From the NCBI GenBank assembly GCA_001779055.1, contig MFJA01000040.1:1-15064 (forward strand): a stretch of DNA of 15,064 nt, written 5' to 3'. Of the stretch, positions 6,209-13,572 are shown piece after piece (within the stretch, counting starts at the first letter, position 1; every line of letters begins with the position of its first letter). The notes under the pieces were generated by a model. The model was not told where the DNA came from and ran no database searches. It saw only the letters and a program-made list of their open reading frames with translations. The translations under genes were made by a program, and so were the position numbers. This DNA is from Candidatus Gottesmanbacteria bacterium RBG_16_37_8 (GTDB lineage Bacteria > Patescibacteriota > Microgenomatia > 2-02-FULL-39-11).

Positions 6209-7156
6209 ATGCTGAGATTGGTTCTGATTGACGGTCATGCCATTTTATACCGGGCATATTATGCTCTTCCTCCTTTAACAACCAGTAAAGGTGTGCCAAG
6301 CGGGGCAGTCTACGGCTTTATTTCAATTTTGCTTAAAACAATTAATGATTTGAAACCGACAAATTTAGCCGTTGCTTTTGACAGACCGGAGCCGACTTTC
6401 AGAAAGAAATTGTTTAAAGAATACCAATCGCAAAGACCGAAGATGGAAGAGAATTTAGTTAGTCAGGTAGATTTAATGCACAGTTTAATAACAACACTGG
6501 GAATTGCGGTTTATGAATTAGCGGGATTTGAAGCAGATGATGTGATCGGGACACTGGCAGACCAGGCAGTCAAAGGAGAGAAATCCGAAGTTATTGTGGT
6601 TACCGGAGATCGGGATATGCTGCAGTTGGTTGACGACAGGATAAGAATTTATATGCCGGTAAAGGGGATTAGTGATGCCAAATTATTCGGTAAGGATGAA
6701 GTGGTTGAGAAGTTCGGGGTTTTTCCTTCACAGGTTGTTGATTATAAAGCTCTGATTGGTGACCCGTCAGATAATTACCCGGGAGTTTCCGGGATTGGAC
6801 CAAAAACAGCTGAGAATTTAATAAAAAAATATGGATCTTTGGAGAATATTTATAAAAATATAGACCAGGTCGAGGCGAAATTAAAAGAAAAGCTTATAAG
6901 GGATAAAGAAAACGCTTTTATGTCCCAGAAATTAGCAGAAATTGTAAAAAATGCACCGGTTAATCTTGATTTGGCGTCAACAAAACTTATTAATCTTGAC
7001 AGACCGGATGTCAGAAGTGTATTTGAAGAACTGGGGTTTTTAACTTTGATTACGAGATTAAGCGGAAGAAATGGAGAGAAAATAAAAAAGAAGGATGATA
7101 AAAATAAAAAAACGGAGAATAATAATTCAAAAGCGGAACAAACTTCTTTGTTTTAG
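6209..7156 (+). CDS. Stand-alone 5'-3' exonuclease (Pol I 5' nuclease/FEN-type) with possible clamp-binding tail
   Basis: This structure-specific nuclease would remove RNA primers and flaps in replication and repair. It is the 5' nuclease part of DNA polymerase I only: 315 residues, with no proofreading or polymerase domain. Metal-binding acidic residues are visible at Asp8 (LIDGHA), EADD 108-111, GDRD 133-136, and the helix-three-turn-helix GDPSDN.PGV.GIGPKTA from 184. The helical arch DRPEPTFRK...Y...R is also present. After about residue 285 comes a Lys/Asn-rich, presumably disordered tail ending in QTSLF (311-315), close to the bacterial sliding-clamp motif QL(S/D)LF. It starts 13 bases after ftsH and is followed 2 bases later by the glycosyltransferase. 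The polymerase itself may be encoded elsewhere; the window does not show it. Confidence 0.93.
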   Translation: MLRLVLIDGHAILYRAYYALPPLTTSKGVPSGAVYGFISILLKTINDLKPTNLAVAFDRPEPTFRKKLFKEYQSQRPKMEENLVSQVDLMHSLITTLGIAVYELAGFEADDVIGTLADQAVKGEKSEVIVVTGDRDMLQLVDDRIRIYMPVKGISDAKLFGKDEVVEKFGVFPSQVVDYKALIGDPSDNYPGVSGIGPKTAENLIKKYGSLENIYKNIDQVEAKLKEKLIRDKENAFMSQKLAEIVKNAPVNLDLASTKLINLDRPDVRSVFEELGFLTLITRLSGRNGEKIKKKDDKNKKTENNNSKAEQTSLF

Positions 7157-7158
7157 TT

Positions 7159-8298
7159 ATGAAAGTAGCTATAGTACATGACTATATAAAGGAATACGGC
7201 GGCGCGGAGAGAGTACTTGAGGCTTTACATGAAATATGGCCAAAGGCAACTGTTTTCACTTCAGTCTTTTTGCCAGAATATCTTGGACCTCATAAAAATA
7301 GATTTATGAATTGGAAGATTAAAACTTCTTTTTTCCAAAACATTCCTTTCAGGGAAAAACTGATCAGCCCGATGCGGATATTTGGTAGAACAATTTTTGA
7401 GCATTGGGACTTTTCACAATTTGATGCGGTAATTGTTTCGGCAACAGGAGCTTATATTCCTAACCTTATTAGGAAAAAAACCAACGGCCTTCATATTTGT
7501 TACTGTCATACACCACCGCGATATTTATACGGATATCCGACAGCCAGAAATTGGACAAAGACAATGATGGGAAGAATGGCAGGTGGAATGGTTAATCATA
7601 AGATGAGACTTATTGATTTTGAAGCAGGGCAAAGAGTAGATTTTTTTATAGCCAATTCAAATGAGGTTAAAAGAAGAATAAAAAAGTTTTACAGACGGGA
7701 AGCAACAGTTATATATCCGCCGGTTGAGATGGCAGACAAAATGAAAGAAGCAAGGTACAGGGAACAAGATACAAATAAAAGTTATTATTTAGCGGGGGGC
7801 AGACTGGCCAGAGCCAAGCATATTGATTTAGTTATTGAAGCTGCTAATAAAATGAAGTTTAATTTGAAGATTTTCGGTAAAGCATTTGCCGGTTATGACA
7901 AAGAATTAAAAAGCATGGCAGGACCTACGGTTGAGTTTGTCGGAGAGGTTGGTGATGAAGAGTTGGTGGATTTATATGAAAACTCAAGAGCCTTGATCTA
8001 CCCTTCAGAATATGAGGATTTTGGAATAATGCCAATTGAAGCACAAGCTTTTGGAAAAGGGGTAGTAGCATTCAGACAAGGGGGAGTAAAGGAGAGTGTT
8101 ATTGAGGGGAAGACAGGAGTATTTTTTGATCAATTGACAACGGATGATCTTATTTCAGCAATCAAAAGGCTGGAAAGAAATAAATTAAAACCAGAAGATT
8201 GCATTGAGAATGCAAGGAAATTCACTAAGGAGAGATTTAAGAGGGAAATATTAAAATTTGTAAATTCTAAGATGCAGGAAATAAAGAAAAATGCCTGA
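7159..8298 (+). CDS. Glycosyltransferase family 4-type (GT-B fold)
   Basis: This 379-residue enzyme is predicted to transfer a sugar from a nucleotide-sugar donor to a lipid-linked or surface glycan acceptor on the cytoplasmic side. The N-terminal domain begins KVAIVHDYIKEYGGAERVLE, typical of GT4 with the glycine-rich acceptor-side loop; CYCHTPPRYLYGY follows in mid-chain. The C-terminal donor domain contains GGRLARAKHIDLVIEA and the retaining EX7E motif, Glu286 and Glu294 in EDFGIMPIEAQ, then GG..E.V..G.TG..F. Mannosyltransferases of O-antigen or capsule pathways look similar, but the sugar cannot be named. It begins 2 bases after the exonuclease, has no Shine-Dalgarno, and its end overlaps fpg by 8 bases. 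Confidence 0.92.
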   Translation: MKVAIVHDYIKEYGGAERVLEALHEIWPKATVFTSVFLPEYLGPHKNRFMNWKIKTSFFQNIPFREKLISPMRIFGRTIFEHWDFSQFDAVIVSATGAYIPNLIRKKTNGLHICYCHTPPRYLYGYPTARNWTKTMMGRMAGGMVNHKMRLIDFEAGQRVDFFIANSNEVKRRIKKFYRREATVIYPPVEMADKMKEARYREQDTNKSYYLAGGRLARAKHIDLVIEAANKMKFNLKIFGKAFAGYDKELKSMAGPTVEFVGEVGDEELVDLYENSRALIYPSEYEDFGIMPIEAQAFGKGVVAFRQGGVKESVIEGKTGVFFDQLTTDDLISAIKRLERNKLKPEDCIENARKFTKERFKREILKFVNSKMQEIKKNA

Positions 8299-9094
8299 AT
8301 TACCCGAAGTAGAAACGATCAGACTTCAACTGACTCAATTAATTCCCGGCGTTACCATCAAAGATATAAAAATTCTGAAAGAGAAATCTTTTAGCGGTGA
8401 TAAAAAATTGCTTTTTGGAGCAACAATTACCGATTTACTGCGTTTGGGGAAAATGCTGGTTATTAAGACTGATAAGAAACTGGCTTTGGCTGTTCATTTG
8501 AAGATGACAGGGCAGCTAATTTTTAAGAGTCAAAAAACTTCAGAAGATTTGCCGAACAAATTTACCAGGGTAATTATAAGTTTTACTGATGGCAGCAAGC
8601 TTTATTTTAATGACGTAAGGAGATTCGGGTGGATGAAGATAATTGAGACAATTGAGGATTTGAAAAAGAAAATAGGACCGGATCCATTGAAGGTGAGCAA
8701 CAGTCAATTTTATAAAATTCTAAAACAAACCAAAAAACCGGTAAAATTTCTTTTGATGGATCAGGAAAAATTAGCCGGTGTTGGTAATATTTATGCTTGT
8801 GAATCACTATTTCTTGGAGGAGTAAATCCTAATGTTTCAGCAAATAAGTTAACACAAGAAAGAAGCGAAAAATTATTGGACAGTTTAAAGAAAGTATTAA
8901 ATTCAGGAATAAAGTGGGGAGGAGCATCAAAGCAAAATTTTCGCAATGCTTACGGGGAGAAAGGAGAAATGCAGGAGCATTTTTCCGTCTATGGAAGAGA
9001 GGGAGAGAAGTGTTTAAACAATTGCGGAGGGAAAATTATGCGGATAAAAATGGGAGGCAGAAGCACTTTTGTTTGCCCAGTTTGTCAACAATAA
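8291..9094 (+). CDS. mutM: Formamidopyrimidine-DNA glycosylase (Fpg/MutM)
   Basis: Fpg excises oxidised purines such as 8-oxoguanine and nicks the abasic site. The start ATG gives MPELPEVETIR, so Pro2 is the catalytic amine after Met removal and Glu3 follows, which fixes the start although it lies inside the preceding gene. RLGK (Lys54) and HLKMTGQL are conserved, and LAGVGNIYACESLF...G.NP is the helix-two-turn-helix. The C-terminal zinc finger has Cys241, Cys245, Cys262 and Cys265, with GGRSTFVCPVCQ at the end. The first pair is C-x3-C where the usual spacing is C-x2-C. Length 267 is normal. It is the last gene of the plus-strand run and converges on the glycosidase with a 17-base gap; I see no convincing terminator there. 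Confidence 0.96.
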   Translation: MPELPEVETIRLQLTQLIPGVTIKDIKILKEKSFSGDKKLLFGATITDLLRLGKMLVIKTDKKLALAVHLKMTGQLIFKSQKTSEDLPNKFTRVIISFTDGSKLYFNDVRRFGWMKIIETIEDLKKKIGPDPLKVSNSQFYKILKQTKKPVKFLLMDQEKLAGVGNIYACESLFLGGVNPNVSANKLTQERSEKLLDSLKKVLNSGIKWGGASKQNFRNAYGEKGEMQEHFSVYGREGEKCLNNCGGKIMRIKMGGRSTFVCPVCQQ

Positions 9095-9111
9095 CAGTTC
9101 GAATTATTTGT

Positions 9112-10251
9112 TTAATACCTAGTTTTTTGGTTTAACTTTAATGCCCAGATTAACATACCTGAACTCCAAGCGAATGGATGTTCTGAGGTATAAATAAATC
9201 TTTTAACCGGAATTCCGGATCGTTCGTAACATTCGAATATTGTTTTATCTATAATAATTTTTTGAGTTATTACATCGATTACTTTTTCTATTTCTGATTT
9301 TTTATTTGTTTTTATTAAGGCTGCCAGATAACATATAACGGGCTGCCACCAAAGCAGACTTTGATTCTGATAATCACTCATCCCAATCATTCTATGTAAA
9401 ATATCGATTCTCCACCAAGGATATTTGGGGTAATTTGTTTCTAATGTAAATGCAATTTTTATTTTTTTACAATGATTTAGAATTGATGCGGATTCTATTT
9501 TTGTGGTGAAACCCCAAGCTATAGCCAAACAATTTGCGAAAGGATAGAAATAATCGTGACGCTTATAATCATACCAGTCAGCAAAGAATTTGCCCGTCCA
9601 TAATTTATTCCGAATTTCCCGGGCGATGATAATTTTCCTGTAATGCAATTTATTAAACCAATTATAATCAAATTTTTTGACCCATTTTGACAAACGATCA
9701 TACATATACCAATAAATGATATTGGAATAAAGAAGGTTACCCCATTTAAAAGTTGAATCATTCCATTCAGCCATAACTCCATCAAATAAAAGACCGTTTT
9801 TCTCACGGAACTGCAGATATCTGAGAGCCTTCTTGATATGAGTTAAATATTTTTTTGCCTGTGGCCAATTTTTTAAACCTCTTAATGCTGTAAAAAGTAC
9901 CGTAAGTGTAGTACCGTCCAAAACCTCTTTGCCTATTCCCCGTAGATTATAAGTTGGACGCGGTTTTTGATATAAAGAAGGATAACCAAAATATTTTTTC
10001 AGGATTACCGGTCCTCGTAAAATACGGTAGGGAATTAGACCGTCAGCACGTTGATATTTGTAAAATAGACTTATCATTTTTCCGACAATGGCATGATCAC
10101 CAATAACTGTCGCACCCAGTGCAGCAAAATAACCATCACGTGCCCAATAGTCAGTAAAGTGGTGTCTTCCTGCTATGATACCGTTTTTGGTGTAGCAAGT
10201 ACGCAGTTCACGAATGGCTATTTTTATAACGCTTTGTAGTTTCGGAGACAT
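9112..10251 (-). CDS. (alpha/alpha)6-barrel glycosidase, glucoamylase/debranching-enzyme-like
   Basis: This 379-residue protein has the look of the six-hairpin glycosidase superfamily (GH15, amylo-alpha-1,6-glucosidase and relatives). Supporting signs are DYWARDGYFAALG near 34-46 with the RD pair at 38-39, LDGTTLTVLFTAL, AEWNDSTFKWG, alternating aromatic helices, and the late SEHPFAWSSGM with Glu357. No signal peptide or membrane segment is visible, so it is probably cytoplasmic. Likely substrates are alpha-glucans or short oligosaccharides, but the exact activity cannot be assigned and catalytic residues are not certain. It is the only minus-strand gene in its neighbourhood, transcribed divergently from the GT-C-like membrane protein through a shared palindromic promoter. 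It belongs to the AT-rich block. A trehalase-like function is an alternative. Confidence 0.72.
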   Translation of the reverse strand: MSPKLQSVIKIAIRELRTCYTKNGIIAGRHHFTDYWARDGYFAALGATVIGDHAIVGKMISLFYKYQRADGLIPYRILRGPVILKKYFGYPSLYQKPRPTYNLRGIGKEVLDGTTLTVLFTALRGLKNWPQAKKYLTHIKKALRYLQFREKNGLLFDGVMAEWNDSTFKWGNLLYSNIIYWYMYDRLSKWVKKFDYNWFNKLHYRKIIIAREIRNKLWTGKFFADWYDYKRHDYFYPFANCLAIAWGFTTKIESASILNHCKKIKIAFTLETNYPKYPWWRIDILHRMIGMSDYQNQSLLWWQPVICYLAALIKTNKKSEIEKVIDVITQKIIIDKTIFECYERSGIPVKRFIYTSEHPFAWSSGMLIWALKLNQKTRY

Positions 10252-10257
10252 ATTAAC

Positions 10258-10273
10258 ATTATAATATTATAAT
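10258..10273. promoter_or_regulatory. Palindromic divergent promoter with doubled -10 boxes
   Basis: ATTATAATATTATAAT is a perfect 16-base palindrome made of two copies of the self-complementary ATTATAAT. It gives TATAAT on both strands: plus 10260-10265 and 10268-10273, minus 10263-10258 and 10271-10266. For the glycosidase, the near box puts the start at about 10251, the A of its ATG. For the plus gene the start would fall near 10280, just before its ribosome site. No strong -35 is seen on either side. Confidence 0.6.
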
Positions 10274-10281
10274 TCAGGCTC

Positions 10282-10285
10282 GGAG
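10282..10285 (+). promoter_or_regulatory. Short-spaced Shine-Dalgarno of the membrane protein gene
   Basis: GGAG stands 4 bases before the ATG at 10290. It supports this start, although the spacing is shorter than usual. Most neighbouring genes lack any such motif. Confidence 0.4.
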
Positions 10286-10289
10286 CATA

Positions 10290-11951
10290 ATGAAGATTAA
10301 AAGTTTAATCAGACATTATTTATTTATACTTTTTTTTACAATTTTAACCCTCTTTGTAGTTGGATACCGCTTCGGTGACGGAGATCAGAATTCTCATATT
10401 CCATTTTTATTAAAGACAATAAATTCAGATTATTATCCAAATAATACTTTTATAGAGCTTAGGAATGATCACTATTCTTATTTTCGTGCTTTATTAACAA
10501 TACCCATAAAGTATCAATTGATAACAATTGAAAATCTTTTTTTTGTTTTATTTTTTTTATCGCTTTTTCTTTTGTTTGAATCATATTATCAATTATTAAA
10601 CATCTTTGTTAAAAATGAAAAAATAAGCTTATTAAGCTTAATAGTATTTATCATTCCCGTATTTTCTTTTACAGTATTCCCGACTCACGAAAACTATTTA
10701 GTAGACAGGTTTTTTGCTTTTCCTTTTTTGATTTTTTCCATAGTTTTGTATTTAAAAAGTAAATATAAATACTCACTGTTGTTGCTTGGAATTATATTTA
10801 ACTTTCACCCCTTATCTGCGACGTTCGTCCTGGTGATGTTTTTTATATCTTTTATGATAGATTTCTTCAAAAAGAAATTAGATCTTTCGAAGATTTTAAA
10901 TTCAATATTTATTTTTATGCTATTTTCGCTTCCAGTTAATTTATGGAAATTTAGAAATTCCGGATTGGATTTAACAATTCGATGGGATTGGTATAACGTT
11001 GTGAGCAAAGGTGTATTGTGGCATGTATTTCATGTATTTAGTATAAATCCTCCTACAATTATATTAACGATATTGGGTTTGGGTAATACTTTTGTTTTTG
11101 TGTGGTTAATTAAAAACAGTGACATTATTCCTGGTTTAAAAAGAAAGCTAAAGAGTTTTTTTGTGGCAATTTATATCATTTTGTTTGCCGGAATTGTTAC
11201 CGCGGAATTTTTACCCGTTACAACAGCAATTCAGTTTCAATTAATAAGAGTAGGGGTGTTTGTTCCTGTTCTAACATATCCATTTTTTATAGGATATTTA
11301 TATCGACAATACTGTAATAACAAAATATCATGGAGAAAATTTTTAAATACACTAATTATTACCAGTATATCCGGTTGTCTTCTTATTCCTTTTGTATATT
11401 TTAATAATACCTTTAAAAAGAAATTCCATCTGAGGAATATTTTGATTATTATAAATATATTTTTGGTAATTATAGTGATGATAATAGTTAATAAATTCGA
11501 TATTTGGAAACCAGGAATATTTATAAGTCCAATAAAAAATTCCTGGTATGAAGTTCAAATTTGGGCTAAAAATAACACTCAAATAAACGATATCTTTATA
11601 ACTCCTGCAGACAAATGGTCACATTATCTGTCTGATTTCTTGATGTTTTCCCAAAGGAGTTCAGTTGTTACTCTGGGAGAACTATTTGAAATTGCGTTTT
11701 TTCCGGATTACATTGATAATTGGGAAGAAAGATTTGAAGATGTAGTACCGGGTGCAATTGCACAATTTAACGGCAATTTTGCAGATAACCGAATAATTGT
11801 TTCAAATATATATAATAAAAATACAACTGATGATTTTTTACGCATATCTCACAAATATGACGCAAAATATGTAATTATCGAAAAACCAAAAAGATTAGAT
11901 TTACCTTTGGTTTACGAGAACAGCGATTATCTAATATATAATTTAGAATAG
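10290..11951 (+). CDS. Multispanning membrane protein, GT-C glycosyltransferase-like
   Basis: This 553-residue protein has about 11-12 hydrophobic segments (first at about 10-27, last at about 385-401), followed by a soluble C-terminal domain of about 140 residues. Directly after the first membrane segment comes an acidic loop, RFGDGDQNSHIPFL, the position where GT-C enzymes carry their catalytic acidic motif. The C-terminal domain starts WYEVQIWAKNNTQINDIFITP, recalling the external W..A..I..NT......F..P pattern of polytopic glycan-synthesis proteins. The inference is transfer of a sugar from a polyprenyl-phosphate donor on the outer face, or a related surface-polymer role. It has no database-grade signature that I recognise; a DUF6798-type membrane family is another possible label. 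The gene is strongly AT-rich: 10501-10560 has 10 G+C in 60. Confidence 0.6.
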   Translation: MKIKSLIRHYLFILFFTILTLFVVGYRFGDGDQNSHIPFLLKTINSDYYPNNTFIELRNDHYSYFRALLTIPIKYQLITIENLFFVLFFLSLFLLFESYYQLLNIFVKNEKISLLSLIVFIIPVFSFTVFPTHENYLVDRFFAFPFLIFSIVLYLKSKYKYSLLLLGIIFNFHPLSATFVLVMFFISFMIDFFKKKLDLSKILNSIFIFMLFSLPVNLWKFRNSGLDLTIRWDWYNVVSKGVLWHVFHVFSINPPTIILTILGLGNTFVFVWLIKNSDIIPGLKRKLKSFFVAIYIILFAGIVTAEFLPVTTAIQFQLIRVGVFVPVLTYPFFIGYLYRQYCNNKISWRKFLNTLIITSISGCLLIPFVYFNNTFKKKFHLRNILIIINIFLVIIVMIIVNKFDIWKPGIFISPIKNSWYEVQIWAKNNTQINDIFITPADKWSHYLSDFLMFSQRSSVVTLGELFEIAFFPDYIDNWEERFEDVVPGAIAQFNGNFADNRIIVSNIYNKNTTDDFLRISHKYDAKYVIIEKPKRLDLPLVYENSDYLIYNLE

Positions 11952-11976
11952 ATTTTTTTATAAAATAAATAATATT

Positions 11977-12816
11977 ATGATCGATGGAGAAGTCCCAATA
12001 CAAAACGAAGAGTCGGCACGACCCAGTCTTTATTTAACTGAAATTACAAGGGGTTTGTTTAATAGTGAGACTTTTGGTGATATTACGATCAATATATTAA
12101 ATAAATCCGGAAGAAAGGTAAGAGTCGAAGGAGCAGATAATATACCAGAAGGCGGCAGATATATAGTTGCTGCAAATCATTTTGTAAGGGTGGAAGATAC
12201 AGATAAAATGACAGGCAGTCAAAAAATGAATGATCTTCTTGAGTTAATGGGAGCAATTAATAAATTAATTAAAGATAAAAACCAAAATGCAAGAGTAATA
12301 TGGACTCCATCAGAAATTCCAAGACCCGAAGGTTTACCGCCTGATATAACGCAAGGTAACAGTGCAGCTGAAGTTTGGAATTGGCTTATAAATGATGCTA
12401 AATTTCTTCCAATAAATATATCAAGAAAAATATTTTTAAGGCTGTTTAATAATTCTCCGGATATAATTCCAGTACCCCATACAATTAAAGGGATGAGAGC
12501 TTTTCTAGATAAAGTTGATTCAAGCATTAGTGATGGAAATGTACCGGCAATTTTTCCGGAAGGTGAAGTGTCGCGAGAACTCTTGAAAGCTCATGACGGT
12601 GCCGCTTATATTGCTATTAGAAAAAATATACCTATCTTACCTATATCTCAATATGATGAAAACGGAACACTGGTTGTTAAAGTTGGACCTTTAATAAAGC
12701 CACCATCCACTGAAGACCCAATGAAAAAAACTGATTTTACATATAAAATAATGAGTTCAATTGCAAGTAGGTTGCCTGAACAATTGAGAGGATTTTATAA
12801 AGATAGCGTAAGCTGA
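11977..12816 (+). CDS. PlsC-like glycerophosphate acyltransferase superfamily protein
   Basis: This 279-residue protein shows the acyltransferase pattern: KVRVEGADNIPEGGRYIVAANH with His68, the FPEG block at 193-196 (FPEGEVSR), and ILPISQYD further on. The family motif is HX4D; here position +5 is Glu73 and Asp74 follows, so the acidic partner is either a conservative Glu or shifted by one. The predicted role is acyl transfer to lysophosphatidate or another lipid acceptor at the membrane face. No membrane span is evident, so it would be a peripheral protein. It lies 25 bases after the GT-C-like gene and is probably part of the same surface block. TATAAA near 11959-11964 could serve as its own weak -10. 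Substrate unknown. Confidence 0.78.
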   Translation: MIDGEVPIQNEESARPSLYLTEITRGLFNSETFGDITINILNKSGRKVRVEGADNIPEGGRYIVAANHFVRVEDTDKMTGSQKMNDLLELMGAINKLIKDKNQNARVIWTPSEIPRPEGLPPDITQGNSAAEVWNWLINDAKFLPINISRKIFLRLFNNSPDIIPVPHTIKGMRAFLDKVDSSISDGNVPAIFPEGEVSRELLKAHDGAAYIAIRKNIPILPISQYDENGTLVVKVGPLIKPPSTEDPMKKTDFTYKIMSSIASRLPEQLRGFYKDSVS

Positions 12817-12855
12817 GTTAAAAAAATTGCTATTACAAATTATATTATCAACTTC

Positions 12856-12864
12856 TGATATAAT
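12856..12864 (+). promoter_or_regulatory. Extended -10 promoter of the UMP kinase/recF operon
   Basis: TGATATAAT is a full extended -10 (TGnTATAAT). It lacks a matching -35 at 17 bases, as extended -10 promoters often do. The predicted start near 12871 lies about six bases from the ATG at 12877, and there is no Shine-Dalgarno, so a near-leaderless mRNA is expected. Confidence 0.6.
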
Positions 12865-12876
12865 AGGCACTACGCA

Positions 12877-13572
12877 ATGGATAAATCCAAACCTATTGTT
12901 ATATCGCTTGGAGGTTCATTAGTTGTTCCCAACGGAGGAATTGATACTACTTATATTTCCCAGCTTAATAAATTCATAAGACGCAAAATCGCCGAGGAAT
13001 GGCGATTTTTTATTGTTGTCGGGGGCGGTGCAACAGCCCGTCGTTATATTGATGCGGCTAAGGATATTACAGGTGAAATCAGCGATTGGGATTTAGATTT
13101 TTTAGGTATTCATTCAACTGAACTTAATGCTCATTTTATAAGAACGATTTTCAGAGACATTGCCCATCCGAGGATAATTCTTAATTATGAAAAAAAGATT
13201 GAAAGGTTAAAGGAACCTTTGGTTATTGCTGCCGGCTGGAAGCCAGGGTGTTCAACTGATTATGATGCCATGATTCTGGTTCGGGATTATAAAGCTGCAG
13301 CTTTAATAAACATGTCCAATATAGAATGGGTTTATACAAAAGATCCGAATAAATTTGCCGATGCCCAGCCGATTAAAAAATTGTCATGGTATGAGTATGA
13401 AAACATGATTGACAGGAAATGGAGTCCGGGGATTAACATTCCATTTGATCCTGTGGCCACCAAAATGGCCAAAGATATTAACTGCACCGTTTATATCATC
13501 GGGAAAGACCTGAATAATTTGAATTCACTTTTGGAAGGACAGGATTTTAAAGGAACGGTAATTTCTTCTTAA
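12877..13572 (+). CDS. pyrH: UMP kinase, archaeal-type, amino acid kinase fold
   Basis: This enzyme phosphorylates UMP to UDP in pyrimidine nucleotide synthesis. In 231 residues it shows IVISLGGSLV at the N-terminus, VVGGGATARRYI with glycines 49-51, the substrate segment LGIHSTELNAHF, PGCSTDYDA from 123 (usual PGHTTD), SNIEWVYTKDP at 147-157, FDPVATK and a final GT.IS. The GGGATARRYI, GI.STELNA and VYTKDP patterns are closer to archaeal UMP kinases than to the hexameric bacterial PyrH with its YSGEAL start. Glutamate and aspartokinase relatives share the fold but lack the TELNA-like segment. The stop overlaps the recF start in TAATG, suggesting coupled translation. The gene symbol is by function; orthology to E. 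coli pyrH is not implied. Confidence 0.85.
   Translation: MDKSKPIVISLGGSLVVPNGGIDTTYISQLNKFIRRKIAEEWRFFIVVGGGATARRYIDAAKDITGEISDWDLDFLGIHSTELNAHFIRTIFRDIAHPRIILNYEKKIERLKEPLVIAAGWKPGCSTDYDAMILVRDYKAAALINMSNIEWVYTKDPNKFADAQPIKKLSWYEYENMIDRKWSPGINIPFDPVATKMAKDINCTVYIIGKDLNNLNSLLEGQDFKGTVISS

Noticed and set aside
8892..8901. AAGTATTAAA inside fpg as a fourth copy of the 17-base repeat.
   Set aside because: Only 10 bases match and it is within a conserved coding region, so it is expected by chance in AT-rich DNA.
9080..9116. Bidirectional terminator between fpg and the glycosidase.
   Set aside because: The only stem I find (AACAATAA with TTATTTGTT) needs a bulge and is all A/T, so it is too weak to call.
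8914..9135. Plus-strand open frame overlapping the end of fpg.
   Set aside because: It is out of frame with a well-supported Fpg zinc finger and resembles no protein that I know.
9519..9806. Second minus-strand frame inside the glycosidase gene.
   Set aside because: It is an alternative-frame shadow; the longer frame has the family motifs.
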